Shown piece by piece: positions 15,830-27,400 of a DNA stretch of 64,000 nt. Location: NCBI GenBank assembly GCA_029448655.1, contig JACCLO010000012.1, forward strand, positions 1,798,001-1,862,000. The letters run 5' to 3'. The stretch is from Wolfiporia cocos. Its lineage: Eukaryota; Basidiomycota; Agaricomycetes; Polyporales; Phaeolaceae. The position numbers were made by a program, and so were the translations under genes. Under the pieces are notes generated by a model, which was given only the letters and a program-made list of their open reading frames with translations, had not been told where the DNA came from and made no database searches. How positions within the stretch are numbered: the first letter of the stretch is position 1; every line of letters starts with the position of its first letter.

Positions 15830-17013
15830 TTAGCGACCCGAGAACTCCTGCCGTATCTTGGACAACATGTACGTGTCATGCTCCTTCGCTACGATGCCAC
15901 CACACACAACTTCGCCGTGCCAATCTATATCCTTATTGAGTTGTATAGGATACCGTGCCTCTCCGTGCTCTCCACACCAGTCGAGATCAATGAGCATCGC
16001 GCTATGTCTCCCGTCCTCGCGCTTTACCACCATGACGTTGGGTTGGCGCAGGTCGCCGAAGACAAGATTATTGGCGTGCAGGATGTTACAGCTCGTTCGA
16101 TGTCAGTCAGAATATCCGGAGAGAGACTCTCGCTCTTTGCCTCGAAGATTGTGCCACCAGTCACAAAGTCCATGACGATGACGTATATGCCGCCTCCCAG
16201 CGGCGCAAAATAGTGGAGTGCAGGAGCGAGGCCTTCCTTCGCGAGCAACTCGTGTCCGCGTTTGCCATACGGATGGACGAACTTCATTACTTTTTGGTTG
16301 GTCTCGGCTTCGAATAACGCGCGCCTCGAGTTCTCTTCCTTGGGTCTGACTCGGCCCACATACTTTAACCGAACATCTTGCCCTTCGGCATTCTTGTAGG
16401 ATGTGAAGTAGGGGAGAAGATGTCCTATCGATCTTGGGACGGGTTCCTCGAGGTTTTCGTAGAAGCTGCATAATTGCGGTATGCAGATCTTGTGAGCATT
16501 GAGGACTCGTGCAGTATATAGGAAGTGCTGAGGGGGGAGAGGCGAGTCCTTGAGTAACAGTGGAAGTGTGAGCTCTTGAACGAGCATGTCGTCAACCAAA
16601 GCCACCGCAGATACTTGCAATGTGGAGCCTGTGATGGCGAGGGTAAAACTTGGGCAACAGCAGTAATCTAAAAGCCCCTTGCCGTATGGGCGAACATAGA
16701 CCAACGCGGAAGAACACATACGGACATGCTTGAGATAGTACCTGGCGTACCTGAAGGCAGCCTGCATACACGGCTCAGTGCTGACTTCGTCCTCGTACTT
16801 CAAGAACACCGAAGCTGCTTCTTCATCGATCTTGGAGCATCTAACCAAAATCAGGCCATCGTTACTCGACTGGTCCGATAGTGTCTTTGGTGTGATATTT
16901 ATACCCAAGAAATCAGAGATTTGACGATTAATCTCATGCTGCCGCATGCCCTCGTTTGAATAGAACTTGGACGACGCCCCCACAAGCTGTTGAGTCTTAG
17001 CTAGCCACCGCAT
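15830..17013 (-). pseudogene. FunK1-like / Crinkler-associated protein kinase gene with a frameshift before the catalytic loop
   Basis: Resembles the expanded kinase-like family of Agaricomycetes. ATG 17013 opens a 330-codon frame. Its N-terminal region has the family's CCCPSFTLAITG motif, and the kinase N-lobe to hinge follows (APLGGGIYVIVMDFVTGG). Near 16083-16095 the frame breaks. One frame ends shortly after ERAVTS; the rest of the kinase continues in another frame as NLVFGDLRQPNVMVV (catalytic Asp and Asn, with Phe where His is usual) and LIDLDWCGEHGEARYP (the metal-binding region), to the stop at 15830. No intron with legal splice sites restores the frame while keeping the catalytic loop. 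So the copy is broken, or the assembly has a one-base error. Its start overlaps the end of an upstream nuclease fragment. Confidence 0.7.
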
Positions 17014-17528
17014 TCTCGCACAGCTTGTCCTTCGAGTCGAGGATCACAGGAATGATGCAATCGATCATGTTTTGATTAGAGGCGCACTGCATGGCCATTC
17101 CTCTGGCGAGGGTTGCCCGCGCACCATAGGAGTTGGAGGCAGCCATGTCTTCGTTCCTCACGAAATGGGTAAAATGAACATGCACATCCGCGAAAGCTTC
17201 CTCGAAGGTCTTCGCGGACGACGTTAGGAACTTTCTTCTGATCTCCTCGAGCTTTGCAGCACCGAGCAGAGCTTCCAAACAACGCGAAGAGGAAGCGCAT
17301 AACTAGCTCTCCTCTGATCCCTCTCTTGGGGGGGCCGCGGTTCACGCGTTCACGGCTGAAGCAAATATCGATACTGTGAGCCGAGCCATGGCGCGAAACA
17401 CAGCCCTCGGCAAGAGTTCCATCGTCCGCGGCATTCTCATCGGATCGCGCACGCAGTACGTCCGTCATGCAGGTCTCGAAGGACTGAGGCATGGCCTGTG
17501 AAATAAACAAAGTGTATAAATTACCCAA
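16997..17528 (-). pseudogene. Fragment of a Crinkler-type restriction-nuclease-like domain
   Basis: Two adjacent frames encode pieces similar to the nuclease domain of the neighbouring Crinkler-type gene. An upstream piece includes GIRGELVMRFLFALF. A downstream piece includes FEEAFADVHVHFTHFVRN and then MAMQCASNQNMIDCIIPVIL, which parallels FKDAKIFFNHFLQF and AAAICCSHQTAIDIIIPVLF in the next gene. The pieces are joined out of frame near 17279, and the fragment stops at 16997 soon after the IIPVIL strand, so the domain is truncated. No start codon can be assigned with confidence. I read it as a decayed paralogue. Confidence 0.55.
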
Positions 17529-17571
17529 ACCCGACTGTTGGTTATGAATTTCATTGCTGCTGTCAGACCTA

Positions 17572-20500
17572 TCAGGTATCCCTACAGCGACTCCTATTCA
17601 CGGAACCCTCATCCATGTCCCAATGGGCTGAGTCAAAAAGACTGCACGCATCCATTGTCCTTCCTAAGTGTTCTCCAGAAAAACACCGCTTGGCTTCAAA
17701 CATAGCGTCTGGCCGCGGCACAATATCGAGAAGATGTTCCCAGACCGATTGCTTACCCTCGACTACTGGGCCAAACTTGGTGATGCCGGCAGACCACAGG
17801 TCGTAGGCGGTGAATGCCTCTCCGGACGATTGTTTGCGTGTCCGACGGGAGGTCTCTCCCGGTGTTTGTGTACCGCCAGAGAGAGAAGACGTGCGTGGGG
17901 TACCTCGTGTTTTGTTCGCAGAATGGGGACCGCTGCTGAGGCTTGCACCTGGTGCTGCCAGTGCAAGCACAACTCGGATGATCGGTGGTTTGTAGCACAT
18001 CGAATTGAAGATGTTCAACGATACAGGGTCAATTTCCTCGATCAAGCGCGCTGTCGCCTGCTTGCCGTAGCGTCAGTCCATTTTGACTTGGACGACAATG
18101 GCAGTGATTTTGTCAGGCTTGAGTTCTTTTCCTTCGAACAAGACAGGGATAATTATATCGATGGCAGTTTGATGAGAGCAGCATATCGCTGCCGCTCCGC
18201 GAAGCATGAGGGTACGCAAATACTGGCAATTGACCACACGCTCCTCGCGAAACTGCAAGAAGTGATTGAAGAATATCTTCGCATCCTTGAAGGCTTCCCC
18301 CAGTGTTGGTGTTGGTTCCTCTCGCCGATGCGGCCAAGCGAGCTCCTCTTCCGCGCCGTCCACAAATGTCGGCATAGTCTGGGAGGTGTTGCAGCCGGGC
18401 CACAGCTATTCCAGGAATTCAGGTACCATCACGTATGGGACGTCTTCGAGTGCCGTGTAGGACTCTAAGCCCGGACGAGCCCCTGCGTCGCATGCCAGCA
18501 GAAGGAGTAGGCGTGCGATGACCTCCCCGCGTTCACCTATACTCACGAGAGAATCCTTCACCGTCTCAAGCAGCGCCCTTGGTACGTCAAACTCGTTAAA
18601 TGCCATCCGCGCGGCCTCGGCAAGCACGGGTTCGGAAGCCGACAGCGTCACCATATCATGTCGCTCGCCAGCTGGACACAGAGCCACACGCATATGTTTT
18701 GCCACCTGATTGCGCTGTTCTTTCAACGCCAATGTATTCATTTCGTACTTCAATGCAAGGCGCACTGATAGGCAGGCAAGCTTCTGGGAGAGGGAGAGTT
18801 TTTTGATAGGCCACGATTCGTTGAGGAGTTTTTCTGCAGCGAAATAGACGATGCTATTCTTGACGGTCGTTGATCCAAGCTTGTATCTGGTCGCGAATCT
18901 GGCGAAAGGTGCATGTGTTGGAGCAGGTGCGTGGTGGAATGAATGGGAGACTCACAAGGGTCTTCCTATAAGAACAAGCCGATTAAGACGTACCACATCC
19001 GAGATTTCGGGATGGGTATGCTCTTTGTACCTTATGGCTAAATGATCGAAACCAAGATCTACGAATGCATCGCTCACGACTTCCTCCCCGGAACTTATGC
19101 GCCTTGAAGGATCGTCGTGAGGAAGCGGTGCAAGTTGATCAGCGCTTCCGGTAGTCGATAAGAAGACGGAATACAGGCGGTATTTTTGCGTCAGCTCTCT
19201 CAGAGTACGCCGAAGTTCGCCGAAAGTGGACCATGTCTCGCTGGTTTCTCGATTGCTGTTGATTGTGGCGAGGGTGTGTGCTTCATCGAACGCAATGATG
19301 ATCACGTTGTTTGCAGGGACATCAACCAATCGATCAATCTTTGCAAGTAACGCGTCGAACCCCGTTCTGATCCGTGACGTGATCTCTTCTATTATCGTTC
19401 AAGAAGAGGTTAGTTGCGCGATGAGCCATGTAAAAACCCACCTGGCAAGTCCTTTGTCGGGGTGCGGCGACCAATGTCAGTGTTGGCAAGGTCAGCGCTG
19501 CCATCGTCTAATGATTGACAGCTAGCCGGTTCTGGGAAATCCAAATCTACTGCTCCTGATGAGTAACATCAGCAAGACTATCAGTTGTTCGAACACGCCG
19601 CGTACCTAGGGCTTGAGATGCTAGAGACCGAGATCGGATGAGATAAAACGCTGACACAGATAGATTGATGCGTACCTTTCTCAATCACTTTTTATAAAAC
19701 ATTTCATGATTCTGGCCAGGCTTGTCCATTCTCTGGCCATCGGACATGAAGTGAAGGAAACGGGTAGCCATGTCCTTGTACAGTTCGCATCCTCTGAAGT
19801 TCTCGTGCTGCGTCCACTCTTCAACGTTGCTGTCTGCACCGAAAAGGAGTGCTCCAACGAATTCAAAAAGCGAACTCAGAAACGCATATGATGCCATCAA
19901 CACCCCTCTGCGTCCGCGCTGCTGTGCATCCTCGAAGAACTTGCAGACACTAGCATCCCTAGGAGGAAAGCCTATATACCGCACACTTTGCATGAACAAC
20001 GATGTTCAACGGGCTAAAATCATACCTGTGGAATCTATTTCTCGCAGACAGATGGGAATCACAATTCTTTCATGGCCTACTTCATACATGAGTCGAGACT
20101 TGCCCATTCCGGACGATTGGACGATCGCGCAATAATGCGCGTACACCGGTCGCTGCTTGCCTTTGCGTTTCATATCTATATATTTGAGGAAGGCCTGAAC
20201 GCAGTTTCCGCGGAATGTTTCGTCCCATGACTTCAAAGTGGCTACAACTTGCGATCAGCCTAATCCTCTTACATCACGGGACACAGCGCACCCTCTGCCT
20301 CATCCTGACGAATGGGGGCCCGGGGTTGGGTGGTAGTGGGTGCGCGTGTTAGTTTCTGGTGCAGATCAGCTAGTTTAGGTTGCGGAGATGAGCAATGAGC
20401 GATGCTGCAACACAGTCGGACGCACGTTGCTCGCGGAGCTTCTGGAAAGACCACGTCTCCTTACATTCAAGGAAAACATCCCTCAGTTGTGGGTGCTTCT

Positions 20501-21280
20501 CCCAAGTCTCGCTCCGCGCTCTTCTGCGATTAAAGGAGATTTGGTGTTCTTGTAGGCATCGACTGATTTTGAGAGGACAAGTAGAAATAGGTCGCGATCG
20601 TCAAGGACTGACCCGAGCGCAGGGGGGATTCGCTCGTCAAGCCTTCGATGGGCCTCAGGTGAGACTACAAAATGATTTTGAGAGCCTGCCAACGCTCTTG
20701 AACGATCGGAGTGGTTGGATTCTGATCCGGTGACAATAAGTCCCAATTCGAGCGACCACGCCATGATCATGGCGAACGCGAGGCTCACCGCCGCTAGCTG
20801 TCCTCGGCCGATCGCTATGATCCAACCTCGGCGAAACGCTAATTTCCGTCCTCGGCCGCTTCGGGTCCTTTGACTTGTTTTCTATGCTGTGCCGTTTCCG
20901 AGCTGAGACGTCGTCATTACTACGACGAGATGTGAAGAAAGAACAAAACTCACAGGGCGGATTAAGCTGCACGATAACATCCACTAGTTTTCAGGTTCCC
21001 AAAGGAATCCAGCTGTGTCGCAATGGCGTTGAGGTTGTGCTTCTCCGGCCCCGCCAGTTTCCCCAGCAGTATATCCCCCGCTTTTTTCCCGGCCTCGTCT
21101 TTCGCGGGAAGAGGTTCTTTGGGCTGTGGGAGCTGTAAGAGTCATAAAAATGTGGCAGGGATCACGGCCACATACCTTCCAGAGCAAAATGTTCGGTACA
21201 GCGACTTGTGGCCGCATCTCATCGACGATGGCCTTCGCAAGAGCAGATACACGAGCATGAGCATTGCAGACAGGTGAAAC
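17572..21280 (-). pseudogene. Decayed Crinkler-type gene: ubiquitin-like header, P-loop NTPase, nuclease-like domain
   Basis: Order on the minus strand: a header-like segment (21280-21176 then from 21132) with ILLWK followed by LPQPKEP; a basic linker (~20.9 kb); an NTPase segment with Walker A SSGMGKSR (~20.1 kb) and Walker B IIIAFDEAHTL (~19.27 kb); then a helical region and a nuclease-like domain (FKDAKIFFNHF, AIDIIIPVLFEG, VVQVKMD) ending at 17572. Recoverable introns include 19972-20025, 19389-19441 and 18899-18955, all phase-consistent. The reading frame is interrupted by an apparent frameshift/stop at about 19685, an in-frame TAG at 18406-18408 and an in-frame TGA at 18073-18075, with family-like sequence continuing after each. 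A further shift is likely near 20.5 kb. The architecture matches the NTPase-plus-nuclease class described for Crinkler-RHS-type effectors. Non-functional as read. Confidence 0.7.
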
Positions 21281-21991
21281 CTGCGTGGAGACTCCGGGAT
21301 CATAGAGGAGATTTCATATCAGACATGATTGGCGGGCAAGTTGAAGTTGAACCAGTGAGCGCCTGGTAAGAGAACTCGCGCCGCCTGTAATATAAATACG
21401 TTGGCTTGAGCAGACTCGCAATATAATATTTAGACATGTACATGCCGCATTGAGGCAGCAATACAGCAGAATTATGTTGCCCGCATAGTGGCAAGCAGAC
21501 TCGCTCAGGCGTTTTCGGCAGACATTCGACGGATAATACAGTATATACACTATACATTGGCAAGAGGCAACTGAAGATGATGGATGACTAAAACAAGATT
21601 GAAGAACTAATATATACAACTGTACATGCAAACAACAACACGATGTTGGGAACCCAGTCCGTGAACTGCGATGCGCTGTAGCCTTGTAGGACGATATAAA
21701 GACAACAGGGATCATTGCGCCGTCGCGCGGAATAACGAGAGCAAAAAACTACACCACGGAGCTGAAGACCAAACCTTCTTGGGAGTAGCCGTATTGTAAT
21801 CAGGCGCGTGCCTTGCCTCCATAGATGAAAAGTGAGGAGGTGCAGTAGCCGGGACACAACGCGCCCCGCCCTTGCAGGATTCAGCAGATGATACACTCGG
21901 TATCGGGTTTGCCCAGCCTGGCCTCCAAGCGGGCCTGTAGCGAGTTGTCCGCCGAAATATACGGGCTGCCCCTATCAGCATTCCAATTAGA
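21281..21991. other. Intergenic, no gene seen
   Basis: Lies upstream of the decayed Crinkler-type gene and downstream of the unknown-family gene. A short 5' exon of the former could be here but I could not place it. Remaining open frames (for example 21314-21715 minus) look like chance. Confidence 0.4.
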
Positions 21992-23195
21992 CTACATTCC
22001 CAAGCTAGAAGTGTTGCGTCGAAACACCCACTGATACGTCAGCGAATTCGCCGCAGAGGTGTCCTTGAACGATGCCGCGATGAGTTGGTCAGCGGACCGG
22101 TCCGCGACGAGCTGCACCGCTCCCGTCTTGAGGCGCAGAGCGATCGTTGGCTTCGGCCTGCTCGATGGCCGGCCGGGGAAGGCACTGGCTGTAGCCGCAG
22201 CCGCGGACGCATCCTCGATCAACAAGCGCGAGTCTACCCATGTCGGCGGGCTGTGCTCCAGAAGCGAGAGCGTGACGATCCACGTTCCGGGCGTCGCGAT
22301 CGGGCGCAGGTGGATATTGTTCGCGGCCGCAACAAGGAACTTGAGCGACCAGAGCCGTCCTGCGTCCGCATTTTCAGTCCCTTGTCACCTCTCGCGCGGA
22401 AGCGGTGGCCGTACCTCGTGCGATGAACTCCAGGTTGATCTGCTTCGAGACGCGCAGACGCTTTTGGAACATCGGGACCCGGAAGCGGACGACGAATGCC
22501 GCGTCGTCGTCCGGGACGTCCTCCACCTCGATCTCATCCGGGATGACTTCCCCGCTGAGAAGCAGGTCCTCCGTGCCACTCGGTGGCGAGAACACGGGCG
22601 AGCGCCGCAGCCGCTGGAACAGCGCCTGGTCGGCGTTTTGCAGGCACGCGAGCCGGATGTCGGACATCGTCGTGGGCGTGAGCGGCGCGGCCATCGCGAG
22701 CAGCATGTTCACGAGGTCGCCCTCGGGCGCGAGCGGGGCCTCGGCCTCGGGGGCACGCTTGACGACCGCCCAATAAATCGCGGTATGCCCCTCCATGCAC
22801 GGGTCCTGCAGCAGCGACGCGATGGACAAGCCGTGTGCGCGGCACGCGTCCGCGCAGCTCGCGAGGATTGATGGCGCGGAGTCGCTTATGCCCGGCTGCT
22901 TCACGATGTCGCGCAGAATGCTTGTCACCGTCGTGCGCACCCCTCGCGCGGCGCGCGCGCGCTGGCCGAACGGGAACCAGCTCACGTACTCGCCGGGCTC
23001 CTGCTTCGGGGGTCGGGGGAACGTCCGGAGGCTCAGACTGGGAGACGTGGGCGCGGAGAGCGAGAAGTTGGGTGGCGTATCGACCTTCGCGTCCGCGGAG
23101 AACGTGGCTGCGGGGACATCTACGAGCGCGTCGTACGCCGGAGGTGCCTCTGCGGGAGTAGCATCGTCGGGGAGAGCGCGCTTTCCTACGATCAT
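21992..23195 (-). CDS. Conserved basidiomycete-type protein of unknown function, copy A
   Basis: Not a family I can name. Two exons, 23195-22415 and 22359-21992, with a 55-nt intron; 382 aa. Residues ~1-75 are disordered and Pro/Ala-rich, with a PPAYDAL motif. A helical domain follows (SILRDIVKQPGISDSAPSIL, SCADACRAHGLSIASLLQD), then GHTAIYWAVVKR, which looks like one ankyrin-type helix pair. The second half is predicted beta-rich: FVVRFRVPMFQKRLRVS, then LWSLKFLVAA, LLEHSPPTWVDSRLLIED and LRLKTGAVQLV. The gene at 29191 shares the order of all these motifs and the exact position and phase of this intron. No signal peptide or membrane segment. ATG 23195 is the only suitable start. Confidence 0.85.
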
Positions 23196-23441
23196 GGCGA
23201 GGGCGGTATGCGGGTGTCGTGGGATGTCGCAGAGACACCGAGATGGGATGATCCCAGCTGAGAGCTACCTTGACTCCCAGCTATTAGGTTTGCATCCTTT
23301 TACGGGCTGCGGAACAGCCAAAGCGCTGCGGTCTGAGAATGTATGCATTAGAGGCTGTACATCAGACGCGCTTATTTCGCTTAGGCACAGGCTGCAGACG
23401 CCGACGGCGTATTGTTACCAGAATTGCCATTGCAAGAGCAA

Positions 23442-24010
23442 TACAGTTGAAGACCTCATAATGCATAATGATGGTGACCGGATTTCTTTATGCATTATGA
23501 GGTCTTATGCAGTATCAAATTTGTCACAAGATGTCACATTCTGTGACCCAGCGTGACTCCGTAGAAATAACATAGCTATCTACCCCAGTATCTATATAGT
23601 ATTACTTGTTTCACTGATGTGAGGTCAGCCTTGTAAAGATGAGCAGAGAATTTGCACAACTGCTCCAGCATGAGCACCGAGATGCCATCTGTTTCTGCAA
23701 CCTGCAGCCTCGAGCGGTCGCTGTGTGTCACGTGGACAAAGCGCTTAATGGCGAACTGTGACAGCAATAGGAGCTGCACAAGCCAAAATTGGATTATTTG
23801 CTTGGATTTTGCACCATAATGCTCTCAGATAAGATACCTATTACTATATATGGCAGATCTACTAATGCATAATTGCCTGATTGCTTATGCATTATGCGAT
23901 ATGAGATTCCATGCATAAATCCCCGCAAACGAGGTCGGTGACCGGGTCAGGTCATGCATTATGAGGCATTATGCATTATGAGGTTATGCATTATGAGGTC
24001 TTCAACTGTA
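23442..24010. mobile_element. MITE-like non-autonomous DNA transposon with 25-bp perfect TIRs and TA target duplication
   Basis: The element proper is 565 bp (23444-24008). Its left end CAGTTGAAGACCTCATAATG and following bases to 23468 are the exact reverse complement of 23984-24008, a 25-bp perfect terminal inverted repeat. TA flanks both ends (23442-23443 and 24009-24010), the target duplication expected of Tc1/mariner/pogo elements, and the CAGT-type terminus fits that superfamily. The word tgcattatgagg and its complement recur at both subterminal regions. The interior has no long ORF and no DDE motif, so mobilisation would need a transposase elsewhere. A 67-codon minus-strand frame (23576-23779) is unrecognised. 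Confidence 0.82.
23451..23505. repeat. Subterminal hairpin inside the MITE
   Basis: agacctcataatgcata (23451-23467) is perfectly complementary to tatgcattatgaggtct (23489-23505), giving a 17-bp stem with a 21-nt loop. It overlaps the left TIR, so the left end could fold on itself as well as pair with the right end. Confidence 0.85.
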
Positions 24011-27000
24011 GTGCGCCTTGTAGGGGAGTACTCTGCGTGAGTGTGCCAGTTTACTATTAGTTGAACTTAGTGATGAGCCCAGAAAGAGCAGACTCCGGCC
24101 TACGTCCAGAGCGCGAGCAATTCTGACGCCTACGACATCGTCCGCAGGCGACGATAAAGCGACACATGCTACTTCTGCTTCTGATATCCTAACCGGTCAT
24201 GGACCCAGAGGCGCACTTATATGTCCGATATCTACCAATGTCAAGCTTCGGCTGGAATTTGGACAGGCCGATGGGCGGGCGCTGAACGTGGCGCAAGTTG
24301 TGTGTATGATTGAACGGCCTGCTTCAGCTACTGTAACAGTTCGGATACTAACCTCTGGACAGACTTCGTCGGCTGTCCTCTTCATCGACTCATTACGGCC
24401 TTGCTGGATGATGATAATGTCCCACGTCCATAACCGGCGATTTGGTGCTTGGCCGAAATCTTGTCGGACTCGGAGCTTTGCTGGTGTTCCCGCGTAGAAT
24501 TTAGGCCAATCCCAGTCCGCCACGTTGTCTTATGCGCCAGAACAGCGGCTCAGGATTACAAAATTCATCGATCAGAATACCAAGATGCGGTGCTGACACT
24601 ACGATTACATTTGTCTAAACATAGGTGCAATCGTGGCCACAAGAATATTCTTACGTGGCTGAATGATAGTCATGAGGATCCTTGATGCTATAATTACCAC
24701 ACTTTCTCATTATTAGGACGCAGTATTAACTGGCTACACAGACCTATCATTGCCGTCAAAGCCATTCATAGCAATAGTCAGGAGTTTTATCACGTGCTGG
24801 TGTGGACCCAATACAATTCTCCAGCCGTAATGCAATAACCATTGCGCCAAAAGGGCACAATGCCAACTCTGTTGGCATCGGTGGGTCTCAGTACTTAAGC
24901 TATTACGGCACATGGTCGTGACGTGCTCGTGACAAGTTTAGCATCATGCAACTTTGGTCCTGCCCTACCCTCTCGGGCGACTCATCCGATTTGTGCGTAC
25001 AGTTGCTTGAGTATAGAACGATCTGCTCGATCCTGCGAATTTTCTTGCTATCACGCCGTATCTGCGGCCATTCAATGATGCTAAATTCTGAAGCCATCGG
25101 CGGAGTGGTAGACCCCGTGCATTAGACATTGGAGGCTTATCCTATCGGCATACCACTGCCTAAAACTTGATGTTGATTCACTTTAAGGGTTTCTCCTCCC
25201 TCATTTCTCAAGATGAATATCGAATAGACGCCCATCCTTTGTATCTCGGGCCAGAGTCCCGCTAGGGCTCGAGGCTAGGGCGAAGCTCTCCCCCTTGCCC
25301 CAACCCGATAGTCCAGTGCGCTATTACTATGCCGCCTTGGAATCTACAATCAGCTCCGGGGATAGTGGTACACTGTCATACTTGGGTCTCAATGCGAGAT
25401 CTCATTTCGTCTTTGATCAATTGAATGCCCTTTGGTCAGTGGCTATATCGATCATCCGACAATTACTAATCTGCGGCCGGATATCCACCGATCTTGTCTC
25501 CGCTGCTAACTGCTATGTCAGCACAAAATCATAGCTCTCGACCGACCACCGTTCATGCTGCAATCATGGCGGAGCGTATAAGCCACGATTTTGATTCCAT
25601 TGTACGAATCAGAATGCAATATTTGAGAAGCTTGATTTCATGGTGGTAAGTATGGGACAGCCGCCCTTGGCCGTCTGCCTGACATGGATTTCCCAGATGT
25701 CCATTCAAACTTGTCTGGATGCACTGCGCATCAGGGGTTCGTACCTCTTCACGTAGGAGTTAACTCTTTACGCTATAACCTCGTAGCTTCTTCGCCGGTA
25801 TGAATCTTAGCTTGCGATCTGTCGCTTGTATGCTAGAAATCTGGAGAGTGTTGCCAGTTGATGAAGTAACACTATTTGCATTCAATGCGGCTGCAGCAGC
25901 CACGGCTCTGGTAAGCTGGTATCTAGTAAGCTGGTATCTAGTGCTCATCTGTGAGGCCTGTGCGCCACCAACAGTATGCTTGATATCAACAGATTCAGAT
26001 ATGACATCTGGGGTCTGACTGGACATTCCAGCTACCATCTCTTTGGCGTCAGTATGATCACCCCAGATATACTCATGCCTATTCTAAGCCTCTCAGTGGG
26101 CTATTGAATTCTTTGGTGCGAGCAATGGAGCTCTCCTGCTGTATCAGACCCATGGAAGGCGCCGAGCCACGGTGAGCCACTTCACGCAGCCGCATCAAGC
26201 ACCGCTAATGCCCTTGCAACTTTCACTGATTATCATGGTCCCCATTGCGATTGTCACACCAAATTCTGTTCACTCCGTACTAGGGTTTTGCCGCACCACT
26301 CGCTATTGACTGAGTGTGGGGATTATGGGGACATCTCCATTCGGTGCTCGTCTTTGAGGCTGTCCACGCCTTCGAGTTGTGTATAACAGCTCCTTACCTC
26401 TTGAGGCTAACCCATTGCATCATCTCCCGCGTTACAGCCCGTGATGACGAGGGTACACTTGCGTGCGCTTCCGACAGTTACTATTGAATGTCTGTTATCT
26501 CAGACCGCAGCAGGCATCGAGACTCAACACTAATGTCTCGTGTACAGAAAAGGCGTACATATGAACGTCTCACGACCTTTGGTCGTTATGGATCGCACTG
26601 GAAGGGCAGGGCTGCTGGTAAGCACAACATTGTGACGAACTCGGAAAATTCATGACGCGTATCTCAGTACGATTAAATCGCTTAGCTATGCAGAACGGAG
26701 TAATATGTCAACACTCCAACTACTTCATCTTCTGCAACAGAAGTCGCCACACCAAACTAACGTCACTGCGCCACAGCTCATTGCAACTTGAATGCAACGG
26801 TACGAAAAGCTCATTTGCTTGCTTAGCTGGTCATGCGCTGAGTATTGTCTATACTATGGACATTGTGATCACATAACTACTGTTCGTCAATTGGTCGCGA
26901 TGTTACTTCACTGTGCTTTATCCGGTCAGAAGTCGCATATACCAGTCAAATCGGGTTTTCCGACATAGCAGACCCGGCCGGGATCGGATACTGTTTTTGA

Positions 27001-27400
27001 GTTCCAACTATCAGTACCGACAGTTATATACTGGCATCTGTGCTGAAAAGTAGGTCACAGCTAGCCACTAGTGGCAGTTACAGTAGCCACATTTGCCACC
27101 TATGTAAATTGCTGTCGGCGTCTAATATCACGAAGCTAACTTGCCGCGGATTCAGAGGTTAGAGAATTGCGTCTCTTTCGCGATGCATTCGCTTTCCGTC
27201 TCACTCGTACGATGCTCAGGGCTGTGAGTCTTCGTGCCTTGAATATGCTGTATCATGGGGACAATCCCGTCGGACAATCCTCGGGCAACCAAGCCCGACA
27301 TAAAAAGTGACTCTGGCTGTGTTTTGGACGACCAACAGCTCCGAATCGTTATCGATTTCGACTAGCTGATATAGCATTGCACGCTCTCTCTGTGGACGCC
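24011..27400. other. 3.4 kb gene-poor region right of the MITE
   Basis: No open frame here joins through splice sites into a recognisable domain. Frames such as 24197-24523, 25295-25534, 25760-26038 and 26652-26876 are short and unrelated to any family I know. The region is compositionally AT-richer than the coding flanks and may be old repeat-derived sequence. It must include the lactonase promoter at its right end. Confidence 0.45.
25911..25940. repeat. Tandem duplication of a 15-bp unit
   Basis: The unit gtaagctggtatcta occurs twice back to back (25911-25925 and 25926-25940). It is a local slip-type duplication in noncoding sequence. Confidence 0.85.

Noticed and set aside
15241..15879. 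212-codon minus-strand ORF
   Set aside because: Cys/Ser-rich chance frame with no homologous feel; lies between two genes.
16083..16095. Hidden intron to repair the kinase frame
   Set aside because: No GT-AG or GC-AG pair restores the frame while keeping the catalytic loop.
22059..22871. 270-codon plus-strand ORF
   Set aside because: Antisense shadow of the unknown-family gene (copy A); GC-rich codons of the true gene leave the opposite frame open. No domain.
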